A stretch of 64,000 nt of DNA from NCBI GenBank assembly GCA_037893225.1, contig JAZGUH010000628.1, forward strand, positions 496,001-560,000. Direction: 5' to 3'. The translations under genes were made by a program, and so were the position numbers. This document shows, in pieces, positions 46,028 to 57,539 of this stretch (the stretch's first letter is position 1; each line of letters begins with the position of its first letter). This DNA is from Hippasteria phrygiana (lineage: Eukaryota; Echinodermata; Asteroidea; Valvatida; Goniasteridae). Under the pieces are notes generated by a model. That model saw only the letters and a program-made list of their open reading frames with translations, did not search any database and had not been told where the DNA came from.

Positions 46028-47554
46028 TACAATATTATATCCCCATCGTTACACACTGGGGTCGTCGCATTTGCATCGTTAAAATGGTCTCACAAATTCT
46101 AAAAAGAATAACCAAAATCAATCAACACATACATTGTCTTAAGTCACAAATTTTAAATTTTCAAAACAATGCCTTAATTTCAAAATGCACTCGTGTCTAG
46201 CAACGCGTGTTCTGTTTGCCCTGCGAATAAGATGTGGCATACTACCGTGAAACTATGACAGCGAAAACATTTACGTTAACAATGGGGGGGGGGGGGGACA
46301 TTCATTTTTTTTCCCCCCAAAATACAGTGATATCAAATTGTTAAAAAAATCCGGTTGTATTTTGTTGTTTGTGTAGTTTAGGACACCTCTTCACAAATAT
46401 TTGCAACCTTGAGCAATCGTTCCAGTTTGATTAATTTCGATAATATTTTCGTAAACAAAATAATTCAGTTTTCTTCGGAAAGATTTTACTTTAATACCCC
46501 CAATCAAAATTGGTCAGGAACAGCAAATCTAGGAAAATAACCATCCATCTGTGTTCAGAATTGTATAAACACTTGGCACAACTTCTCAATTTGAGAATTT
46601 AGTTGGGAAAGTTTTGTGCAATATTAAGGGGAAGAATGTTTGTGTTTTCTGTTCTTGGCACAGTGTATGGTCACTCAGTGTTCACCGTTTCATTTTTACA
46701 GATTCTGCCGACATAAATCTTGAAATAACAGGTTGTGTCACATAATTAGAGAATTATTAAGTTTTCAAGATTTTGATGTTCCTGACCGCTGGGGGGGGGG
46801 GGGGGGGGAATATTAAAGTAAAATTTTCCCATAACTTTCCTCAAAAATCAAAGCCCTCCCCTACTTCCACAAAAATATTTTTGATGATTGATATTCAACA
46901 GGATCATCACTAGCTATGTAATTTTCGGTCATGCTATTTAGCGTCAACAAAGTGTCAACAAACACAATCAGAGTCAACAAAGCGTCAACAAATTACAGGT
47001 ATACATTTCAGCTGCCAAATCTATGTCACACAATTTCTATGACTAGTCTCGGGGAACTTGTTTTGTAAGAAAATGAAGGAATTTCACCTTCGAAACACCA
47101 TACGAAATCAAAAAAAAATTGCAATCCCCTCAAACTTTTGCAACTCCCATATAAAAAAAATGGAGTGGTCCAGCACAAATAAGATGGAAGCCAGTGAGGC
47201 TGTACAAAATACCGCCGCCGCGTGTTAAGTTTTTGCGTATTATTTCACACACTGACAAGGTTTTCAATTTTGTTAATATACTTAATATGATTGTTTGGAA
47301 ATAAATGACATAATTGTGAAAAATTTGTTTATGCTTAAACCTTCGTATTTAATTTGTTGATGCTTTGTTGACTCCAAAATTGCATGACCCGTAATTTTAG
47401 GTGAACTCTTAAAAAACGTTAAACATAATTGATAAAATTTAACTCTAAAAACGTAAAACATGATGAATTAAAAGTGGATTTTCGTTCAAATATTATAAAA
47501 ATATAGGAAATGTTTCCTAAACTACACAATCACTTTTATTTTTTCTATAAAGGC
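46028..47554. promoter_or_regulatory. Upstream flank of DCLK; promoter expected but not identified
   Basis: It lies immediately 5' of the presumed DCLK start. AT-rich, with poly(G) runs near 46284 and 46789. I see no TATA box or CpG island that I would defend. Confidence 0.25.
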
Positions 47555-47970
47555 TTTTTTTGGGGTAATCGTTACCTTTAGGACCCCATTCCATATAAGA
47601 GAACGAAGGAGACAGTTTATGTTTCGGAACTTACCTCAATATTTTGCGATGATACAGGCAGGAAAAGCCACTCTGTGTGCTTGAAATCATCTAACTAGTT
47701 CGCTAAGATATCATGTTGAATATGAGCAAGCTTAATTTTGTGGAAAGATGGCAGGGTTTTTATTTATGAGGGCAACGTCTCTGACTGCAAACAAAGGTAG
47801 GAAAGTCACATTTTCTTTGAAAGTGCATTTCAAAATTACAACAAACATGAGAAGAAAAAAAAGACTGCTTTAGCCTGCAAAAGTCACTTTGGTACTGTAA
47901 AGTCATCTGCAAAAGAACGGAACTCGTAAAAAAATAGAGGTGTCCTAAAGGCAACGATTACCTTTTTTTT
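47555..47970. mobile_element. ~415-bp MITE with 21-bp inverted ends
   Basis: GGTAATCGTTACCTTTAGGA at 47563 and TCCTAAAGGCAACGATTACC at 47943 are inverted with one mismatch. Outside the ends are T-rich or T runs. No transposase. Confidence 0.78.
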
Positions 47971-48890
47971 TCAAAATAAATCTCAGCAAGTTGTTCCGAG
48001 TGTAAAAAACTGTTACAGCTCCGGCATTTCCGACAGTTTAAAACGAAGACTTCTTGCTACTTTTACGGATTTAGAACAAAGTGACTACGTCAGAAAAAAA
48101 ACCGGGAATTTACCTCATTCTCCTGACAAATGAATCTCGAACTTTTCCTCGACGTCAGGGAGGTTTATTGATGAATTCCACTGCCATTTTAGTAACATTT
48201 CATTACGAGCGAAGCAGTGCAGCCAGAAATTAATACGCCATCTCGATTACTTTATATTGCACGTCTGGTAACCATTCATCTTATTGATAATTCAGGAGCA
48301 CTGTAATCACGGAGCCCGACGAGATTGACTCTGTCAATCAATTATGACGTCATTGATGTGGGTGGTGCTTCACTTGTTACCTGGAGACACAAAGTGGTGT
48401 CATCAACAATGCCGTCAAACCACAGGGAAACATCTAAAGGTGCACTTAATTTATAGATTTGAAGAAACCTTTTACCACGGGTCAATGTCACAAGCCCAAA
48501 AACAATGCATCGCATGAAAGTCTTCCTTGGTAAAAACAGAATTACTAACCACATTTTTTATGCGATGTATATTGCTTGTGGCCGGTATTTTCAGCTGTTT
48601 AATTAGATTAAAAGTAATGGAGCTTTGTCCGTTAACCTGTTTTCGCTAACTTCCAACAATATTTTGTGTGTAGGCCTAAGCAATTTTTTGTGCCAAGCAG
48701 CCCCATGTAATTGGCCCCAGGAATTGGGCAAAATCGCTTTCTAATGTTGCATTGGGAATTTTGTGAAAGAAAAAGAAAATCGACATATCGACAACGTTGA
48801 CAAGCAACACGTTTTCCGAAACAAAATTGTCAATACCAGCCGCCGTCGCTGTTCGCATGGAAAGGATAGGGGGCGGATCCCAACTCAGCG
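47971..48890. other. Intergenic, no feature recognised
   Basis: Short frames only. Confidence 0.45.
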
Positions 48891-48892
48891 GC

Positions 48893-48995
48893 GGCGATTT
48901 CTCGTCAAGGTTGGGAGGGGGCGGAGAAAAAAAAGCACACGACCAACAATAATTGTTAAGCGTTTTGTATTATTGTACTTGGCGTCTCTTGTGTA
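48893..48995 (+). repeat. Sequence shared with 57131 and 60107
   Basis: GATTTCTCGTCAAGGTTGGG, AAAGCACACGACCAACAATA and TAAGCGTTTTGTATTATTG. The first half recurs inside the large element at 57131-57190. The second half matches the immediate right flank of that element at 60108-60130. Confidence 0.7.
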
Positions 48996-49234
48996 TCCTG
49001 GAAAATTTCTGTGTGCTGATCTTTGTGTATTCTGCGCATGTAAAAGTCAATGAATGTATGACAAGGGGTGAATTATTGGGGGGGGGGGGGGGGGCACTGC
49101 CAAAGCTGTTTTTTAAAACATTGGGGGGGGGGGGGGGACGTGTCTCCCCGCCCCTCCCGCGAGGATCGCCACAGTATAAAAAGGATGGGGAGACGGAGGG
49201 AAAACTTAGCGCGCGCGCACACACACACAACCAA

Positions 49235-50870
49235 GGGTGTTGGTAAAAGTCGGAGGTGGTCGGAGCTAGCCGGAGCTAGCCGGAGGTAGCTTTATACACG
49301 ATTTATACGACGTTTTCAAGTCTAAGAAATGGTTACCTGTTAATAATATTATACTTCCGTACTTTCTACCCCCAACAAAATAAAAATGACTATTTATCTG
49401 CCATTTCAAAGTTGTCATTCCTCGACCTCCGGGTTTCACCGATTTAATGGTTATATCGTACACATACAATATACGTACGTACGGCACTGCTTCACGCGCG
49501 CATGCACGGCCGATGTTCGGTATAGTAGTGCGCCCTCGCATGACTAGTTTTGGCTATTCTATTTACTACGGAGGGGCTTATATGACATCACAAAGCTAAT
49601 GAAACCAGTTTGTGTATACACCTCTGGTTTTATGCCGCTCATAAAATGCTACCGTGGAACGACTGTTATTATAGGAAACAATTATTGTGAAACGTATTTT
49701 ACTTGGAACAATGGCAATCACAATTTTGAAGAAGAAAAAGTTACCGGTACACTGGTGCATCATAAAATTGTGAGAAAAAGTACAACTGACGCTCCATTTG
49801 GTGAGACGGAGGTTGATATAAAATATTTGTTACAACTCTAAAAACCATATAAACCTGGGAAATGATACTTTGTACATGTGGGAATATTGCGTTCTGGTCA
49901 AGATTATTGTTCACAGTTCTGTGTTCAGAGGAAATCAGGCGCCAATAGTGCCCGCAGAAAAGTATAAAGAGTACATCTGACGCTCCGTTTTGCATTATTT
50001 TCGCGTCCAAATAGTGAGCCGGAGGTTGATGTAAAATATTTGTTACAGCTCTGAAAACCATATAAACCTGGAAAATGATACTTTGTACATGTGGGAACAT
50101 TGCGTTCTGGTCAAAATTATTGTTCACACTTCTGTGTTAAGAGGCACGTGCTATATATTGCCGGCCGAAAAGTACAACTGGCGCTCCGTTTTTCAATATT
50201 TTCGCGTCCAAATAGTGAGCCGGAGGTTGATATAAAATATTTGTTACAGCTCTGAAAACCATATAAACCTGGGAAATCATACTTTGTACATGTGGGAACA
50301 TTGCGTTCTGGTCAAAATGATTGTTCAAAGTTCAGTGTTAAGAGGATGACGTCAGGCGCCATATTGCCCGCAGAAAAGTACAAAAAGTACATCTGACGCT
50401 CCGTTTTGCATTATTTTCGCGTCCAAATAGTGAGCCGGAGGTTGATATAAAATATTTGTTACAACTCTAAAAATCATATAAACCTGGGAAATCATACTTT
50501 GTACATGTGGGAATATTGCGTTCTGGTCAAAATGATTGTTCACAGTTCAGTGTTAAGAGGATGACGTCAGGCGCCATATTGCCCGCAGAAAAGTACAAAA
50601 AGTACATCTGACGCTCCGTTTTGCATTATTTTCGCGTCCAAATAGTGAGCCGGAGGTTGATATAAAATATTTGTTACAACTCTAAAAATCATATAAACCT
50701 GGGAAATGATACTTTGTACATGTGGGAATATTGCGTTCTGGTCAAAATGATTGTTCACAGTTCTGTGTTAAAAGGAAATTATGCGCTTATATTACCCGCA
50801 GAAAAGTACAACTGACGCTTCGTTTTGCATAATGTTCGCGTCCAAATACTGAGCCGGAGGTTTAAGCTCC
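49235..50870 (+). repeat. Left arm of the large element
   Basis: Order from the tip: CGGAGCTAGC short repeats, a unique ~550-bp segment that includes an 81-codon fortuitous frame (49599-49841), then five ~213-bp subrepeats. Each subrepeat contains GAGCCGGAGGTTGATATAAA, CATATAAACCTGGGAAAT, TGCGTTCTGGTCAAAAT and GACGCTCCGTTTTGCAT. The last subrepeat is cut at about 50870 by non-repeat DNA. Confidence 0.9.
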
Positions 50871-50910
50871 CCCAATCGGCTCTTGAATATATCGGCAGTG
50901 GCGTAACTAC

Positions 50911-50941
<31 letters not shown>

Positions 50942-51059
50942 TTCCCCCCACCATTTGAAATTTCGAATTGCACACAAACAATACATCTGTTGCCATTCGG
51001 TGCCCCCCTTAAAATATTGGTGCACCCCCAGGTGCCCCCCCCCCCCCCCTAGAAATGCA

Positions 51060-54000
51060 ACCCTAATTGCGCCGCTGTATATCGGCCCGTTTCACACAGA
51101 TCTGGTTCGCTCCATCTAATATAGTCCAGTAAGAATTGACATGAAAAATGCCCAACCCTGGCATTTTTCTTCACGGAATTTCTACTCATAAACCGTTATA
51201 ATGGTTGCCCCGAACACACACAGAAATTTCAACCAATTTGGTACTTGGGGAAATGTGATTTTAAGCTCTTAAAAATGCCGATTTCTACATACGAATGTGA
51301 TATTAACCAATTCCTGATACCCAAATTGTAACAATGATTAGCCAATAGAGCGTGTAAGTCTCGCGCATAAAGGTCACGATTGAACTTATGGGCACCTCTG
51401 AGCCGCCGGCTATAGGACTTTAACGTGTGGTTGATTTTGTTTTCTATAATTATTATACTTTGTTTTAACAAAGACCTGAACCATGAAACGGCCATAAATA
51501 TGGATGATGAATTCAAAATTAATTTTACAATATATAAAAACATGCACGACTGGCTAAATTATTGAAGAAAAGTAGAAACAAATGTTTGACCTGAGCGTCA
51601 GGTTGCAACGTGATTGGCTCGTTGTCGGAAAGAGAGAGCCCGGCCCGGCCCCCAAAACCCCTGTACTGTCCACGCTGCGGACGTAAGTGAACGTACAAAC
51701 ATAATGCAACGACCGCCTATAATATACTTTGGCGCGTGAACCACCAGAACAATGGGGAATGACGTACGTTTGATGTACAATACTTTTTCGTTCTCCTTTT
51801 CCCTAATTTGATATATCGTTCACATTTTGTAAATTGAAATGAAATTTTTTTTTTTTTTTAAAGTTTGTATCTACCTTTCAGTAAAAAGAACAGCTTCAAA
51901 ACAAATTATTTCAAGAAAACTACTCGCTTTACACGTTGAAGCTCCTATTCGAGGTGCCCTGAAGTTCGGTTTTTCGTATAAACTCTCGTATACGTTCTCG
52001 GGGTCAACTTACACGCTTTATACAGGCTCATCATAAAGCATTTCACGTAAAACCGTTGTAGCCAAGTTGTTACTTTTATTTAATCGATCACAGACTCAGT
52101 TAGCCTATAGCCATATTTTAACCGAACTGATGTTATTAACCGGATTGATATTATTTTGCAGCCAGATAAAATAACTTGCCGACAAAATTTGTCCTTAGTT
52201 GATGTCTAATTTTAGGGTTTTTGTGCGATTTTTTTGGAAAAGTTCACATTTCTGTGAAAAGGAATTACCCTCAATACGGCTAATTCCATAAAGTTTCACC
52301 CGATTCTTTGCTGCAATTAATACGTGTTAACAATAACAAATGTATTTCTTTCTCCCAAAGTTATAATGATAATGGGGTAGGATGGGGAGCACAAGTGGTG
52401 GAGGCCTCAATGGCGGAGGGGGCGTGTTACAATGCCCTCGTACCCATTACACCACTCTAAAACGGTATTAGGATGAGTAATTAAAATATTTGTTTCAATA
52501 GGGCCATCTCTTCCAGAAAATCTCGAAGTATTTTAAGGGCAGAAGCCGTTTGGTACTTATGATGATGACAATGATTTTGCGATGACAACGAAGACGTCCT
52601 TAAAATACTCTTTTCTCATGCTAATTTTGATCAAAATCTTCATTAAGTTTTCTCATTTGCCATTTTGTATTAATTTAGGTTAAACATTTGCAATGACCCT
52701 TTCCCAATCTTTAAAAGGGTATGATTTAGCTTAGGTGTCAGAAATACATGCCTTTCAATATAAATTGTGCATCCCTTTGGTTTTCAATTAATTAACATAT
52801 TTCCCCAAGGTTGATTTTGGTTGAATTTTTATGGAAGGTAGCTATAGAGTCCCAATAAATACTTTGCCACTAAAATGTTCCTGTAACCAAAATGTCAGGG
52901 TCCTCGTCAATTCTTACTGGACTAATAGGCGGGAGTCTGGTGTTTCAACCAACGATAAGTCACTGATCGAGATCCCGATCTGTGTGAAACAAACAGGACC
53001 TACACCTGTATACGCCGGTTCACACTTTACGCGAATGCGAATTGAATTGGAACAAGAAACATTTTTAGCGAAATTCGCCGGCCTTGAAATGTGTTCAATT
53101 ACCGCAGCGAGAGTTCTTGTCATGACGTCTAAAATCTATTTGCATTCGCGCTGAGTATGAACCGGTTATATCATCTCTGTCGAAATATACTTCTATGCCA
53201 TCAAATTAACCCTTTCACAAAAATCTCCAGAAAACAAATTATCATAATTACTCTGGATGTCTCAAATGAAGTATGCTTATTTCTTGAAACTCGTTTAATT
53301 TCAGAAACATTCCAGGAACAACAATAGGTCAGTTCTGCAAAAAAGCTGTTTTAAAAAGGCACTTTTCCGGTGCAAGCTAATTTTGTTCACAAACCCAAAA
53401 TAGCAGACAAACTTTACTGTTTAATTGTATAACATAAAAATTGGAATTCACTTTGCACTGTAAAGTCTCAACAAGGTAAACTACTTTCACGGTTTGAAAA
53501 CGAATGCGTTGTTCACAGTATCACGGCTGTTCCTTTAGGATGCATTTCTGGCACACTCAGTGACTATCATCCAACGACTGTATGCACACTCCACTCTTTG
53601 AAATGCCTTGAATATGCAGCCAGTCTAACGCCTACAGAACGCTGTGGCATTGTATAGGCATAGGGTAGACCATGTCGCCTCTATCAAACTGCTTTAATTA
53701 GTGACATTCATCATGTACGAAATTATGTTGCAGCCGCTCTTTGGAGGTTGTCGAGGTACATTGGAGGAGGACACATTTGTTGATGTTAAACCCCTGTAAT
53801 TTTTTTGAGGATTACGTGTATCTTTTTCAGCAACTTTCTTTAGCACTAACGGGCATGTTCGCATATATGTGGACAGGTGGGCTGTTTTATGTGAGAGATC
53901 TTGAGCAACTGCTTCTTCGTTTTCGAGCTATACTGAATTAATACCAGCGTATATTCAGACTACACCCAAGCTGCATGCCGAATAACTGCACCGCGCTTTT

Positions 54001-54280
54001 GGGGACATAGTGGTATATATTTGTTCGCACGCGGGGATGCTCTTTATTCGGATATAGTCTCACTCCATCCCCCGTGCTTCTACTTTGGCACACCTCCAGT
54101 CATCCTTTGCATTTGGGTTATTTGCCCATGCCGGTAAAAATGTACACATCGCCACCCTTTAGTTTAACTGGTGGTTCTATATACCACCTTTGCCATATCG
54201 TGACATGTATAAAACGGCCATGGCGAAGATTCAAACTGCATGAAGATCCGCTAATTGTGGTGTACTATAGACGACACACC
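51060..54280. other. Interior of the large element, left part: no gene recognised
   Basis: Scanned on both strands. Frames of up to about 107 codons (for example 52831-53154) show no family motif and no conserved transposase residues. A poly(C) run lies at about 51036. Confidence 0.5.
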
Positions 54281-54281
54281 G

Positions 54282-54612
54282 CGTCGCCTCTTCCATACGC
54301 GACGCGACGGCACGACGCGACGGCTCCGTTGCATCGTGCCGTCGCGTCGTGCCGTCGCTTCTTTGTCAATACTTTTGTACACATTCTGGCGTCGCGTCGT
54401 AAGTCGCTTCGTGCCGTCGCCCATCGCGTCGTGCCGTCGCGTCGTTTTTTCAACTTGCAGGGTTTTTCACCTAAGCGTCGCCCCTTCCGTCTCCCATCGC
54501 GTCGCACCGTCGTGCATCTCGTCGTGTGCCGCGTCGTCTTTCATCGTCATGCATCGCGCCGCACCATCGTGCGTCGCGTCGTGCTTCGCTTCGTGCTTCG
54601 CGTCGTGTTTCG
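54282..54612 (+). repeat. CGTCG-rich irregular tandem repeat
   Basis: Many imperfect copies of GTCGCGTCGTGCC and CGCGTCGTGCTTCG. It is strongly CpG-rich in an AT-rich setting. A 195-codon Arg/Ser/Val frame over it is a by-product. Confidence 0.85.
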
Positions 54613-54627
54613 CGTCGAATTAGCCAT

Positions 54628-55130
54628 GAGCAAGTTCGATCAAGGACCAATGGTTAACTAGTGGTTGGTTCGTGACGTACGTAGCGCATGAGCACTGAAG
54701 TTGAAGTGCGAACGACTCTAGTCGAACTATTGTCATGTCAACGCGACCATGACAAAATGGCGGTGGCTATTTTTTTACGTTTTTGGACAAGTTCATAGAT
54801 GAAAGCAAGACCGACGATATTTGCTAAGTATATCAACAATGTCACAAGTGGTAACGTGTGCATTATTTCAACATGTTCAAAGAAAGACAAAGTAACAAAA
54901 AACGATCGTTCACTGCTGCTGAATATTTACGTTTTTTCCGCCATTTTTCTGATAACTGGTCCTCTCTGCACTATGCTATTAAAACGGCTATTGGTAACCA
55001 GCGATGCGACCAACCTCGGTAGGCTGGTCGCGAATCGTCGACTAGACTAGTCCAACCATCGTCGACTAGCGTGCGTTCGATCAGAGTTAGTCGAACTATG
55101 GTTAACTATAGTCCTTGATCGAACTTGCTC
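54628..55130. mobile_element. ~500-bp inverted-repeat element inside the large element
   Basis: GAGCAAGTTCGATCAAGGAC at the left and GTCCTTGATCGAACTTGCTC at the right are exact 20-bp inverted ends. GGTTAACTA-type sequence follows inside. No transposase. Confidence 0.85.
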
Positions 55131-55335
55131 AATGCCATTGTGAAAATGTGCAGTTGAAATACCGAACTTGTTCATGGACTAATCCGCTAATAAATTCAAA
55201 TTAATGCGCGCATGCTCATAAGCGTGCGGTGAAACAAAAAGCCTGAACGCTGCATTTGAAATGTGTAAAAAGACGATTTTGCTAGATGTTTTCTTAATTC
55301 TGTTTGCGATTTTCCAGCATGCAGGCCCGTCACAA

Positions 55336-55370
<35 letters not shown>

Positions 55371-56635
55371 TCAAATTAGCATCACGTGTTACGAGAACGT
55401 CAACGCGAGCGCACAAGACATTTTGGCGTGGCCGGTATGTATATGGGCCGGTCAAACAGAAATTACGCGTTGACGTTCGCAGGAAACGTGCTGCTAAACC
55501 TATTATCATTTTTTGTGAGCCTGAGAATTTTGTTTGTACAGCTACCGGTAATGATTCCTTGCGATTTCGCATATGTTTGGCGTTTTTTGTTGTTTTGCCA
55601 GACACTGAAATTATTAGGTCACTCAAGTGAACTGTATTGAATGGCGAAATAAAGCATATAGGAAGACAAAAAAATCACCGGCCGTCGAAAATCGAAGGGG
55701 GGGGGGGGGGGGGGGGGGGGGGGGGTGGACATCATTTGACGCATGAGGGTGCTGTTCAAAACATTAAGATACGTATATTTAGGCCTACATTTGGCCATGC
55801 TATAGGTTTTTTCCCGAGGATTTCCAGTTTTAAATAAGCAGTCACAGTGCAATAAAACTTTTGCTATGAGTCTGTTCCTTTATTTGGTACTTTTCTATTA
55901 ATTAATTTGGTACTTTTTTCTCTCCCGCTGGATTTTCTTGGGGGGGGGGGAGGGGGGAACTGGGGGGGGGGGGGGCAAGGCCGACGATTGGAGGGGGGAA
56001 AATTGCCCCCCCCCCTATCCCCCCTCCCCCAGCGCCGCCACTGTATATGGCCTAACTATAGATTTGGTGTTCTTTTCAACATTAAAGGTGATAAGTAGAG
56101 AGAATAAGTAGCGTGTGATAACATGTGGAACTTTGTGTTTATTTCTTGTGATGTGGCCTCCCCCCCCCCCCCCCCCCCCCCATCAAGCACTGTGGCCCCC
56201 TTATGCCTGGAGCTGGTGACGGGCCTGCCAGCATGAACAACGGTACCGCGCTACAGTGGTGTTTGGCGGGACAAAATACAAGAGTTAAAAGAGAGTGAAC
56301 TACCTCCCTCGCTGGTTTTGTAGAAGTAAAAAAAAAAAGGCAATTGAAATTGATCAGAGAAAGAATAGTGACAGGATAAAGTAAAATACATGTACATGGG
56401 AAATCTAGCCTTTTCAGAGGAAAAAAATAACAAATAAAACAAGGATGCGGCTTAAAAAAGGAACTGGTTTTTTTACTTGGCACTAGGCCTATTAAGTTTC
56501 ATGATGTGTAACATAGAGATGTTACACAATGTCTAACAGTGTCCCCCCAATAATTTCGGTCTTGTAATATACATTTAAGGGTCATTGGCTTTAACATACA
56601 CCAGTACTATGCATACCGTAGAGACACCGAGTGCA
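55131..56635. other. Poly(G)-rich interior stretch
   Basis: Poly(G) or poly(C) runs of 20-34 bases lie at about 55338, 55697, 55940 and 56159. The proline- or glycine-rich frames across them are artefacts of these runs. Confidence 0.6.
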
Positions 56636-56639
56636 AATT

Positions 56640-56812
56640 TTCCGATAAGACGTCTGCCCTAGTAAGCAGGAAGTCGTGGGTTCGAGTCCCGCCCGAGTAA
56701 GCCTGTGATTTTTTTTCACACAGGCTCTCGGAAAGCACCGAGTATACAGCGCTTCATACATTACGTCGGGACAGAGCAAAAAGAGAAAATCTATGTTTTA
56801 ATTTACAATACA
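56640..56812 (+). mobile_element. tRNA-derived SINE, family A, second copy
   Basis: GACGTCTGCCCTAGTAAGCA, box B GGTTCGAGTCCCGCC, then AAGCCTGTGATTTTTTTTC, CTCGGAAAGCACCGAGTATA and ACGTCGGGACAGAGCAAAAA match 26929-27107. The 5' head is decayed. It lies inside the large inverted-repeat element, so it was either inserted there or carried along. Confidence 0.82.
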
Positions 56813-57539
56813 GCTGTAGAAACTAAAGTTGTGTTTCAAGTTCGATTTGTAATCTGGATGCCTCCATTTGGTCAGCAGTTACAATCTGGCAATCTTTGCC
56901 AGCAGGATGAAGAATCTGTCGTAGTCCTCTCGGCCAAGGGTCTCGTATTATATATTATAGACTCAGTCGGTGCTAATTTTTTATATAGCCTTATGTAAAG
57001 GTTTATATACTTGCTATGTTGAAACAAAGACTTGAAATAGAAGTTGCCGTGTGCACGGGTTACATAAACGGTGTAAAACAAAGTTACAATAAAACTGCAA
57101 CCCTGGAGGACGTTATAAAACCAAGCGGATTTCTCGTCAAGGTTGGGGGGGGGGGGGGGGGGAAGCACACAGTCAATTAACAAACAATAGTTGTTTGAAC
57201 AAGGCCCATCACCATAATTCATTTATTTCTATTTCAACCAGATATTGCAATGGGGATGCTCAAAATGGGTCAACTTACCGATATATACTATATAGTTCTT
57301 GGATTGAATAATCTTGTTAAAGGGGGGGGGGGGGGGGGGGGGGTTCGCCCATTATTAGTTTTGTCCGCCAAAACTATATAGAGGGTGGGAACATAATCTC
57401 CCGTTCCCAAGATTGCAGGCCACTCATTCAACACTAACGAAAAATGTTGGAGATTGCACTATTCGGACGAATGCACTATTAATTCAACCTTTAATAAGAG
57501 TTTAATACATGTTACGGGAAAATTTGCACTCGGTGTCTT

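Noticed and set aside
49599..49841. 81-codon frame found identically at 59502-59744
   Set aside because: Identity is explained by the two arms of the inverted-repeat element at the DNA level, and there is no recognisable protein family.
54074..54661. 195-codon Arg/Val-rich frame
   Set aside because: Lies mainly on the CGTCG repeat. Composition and two-strand openness fit a repeat, not a gene.
55304..55630. Gly-rich or Pro-rich frames over poly(G) runs
   Set aside because: Homopolymer translation; open on both strands.
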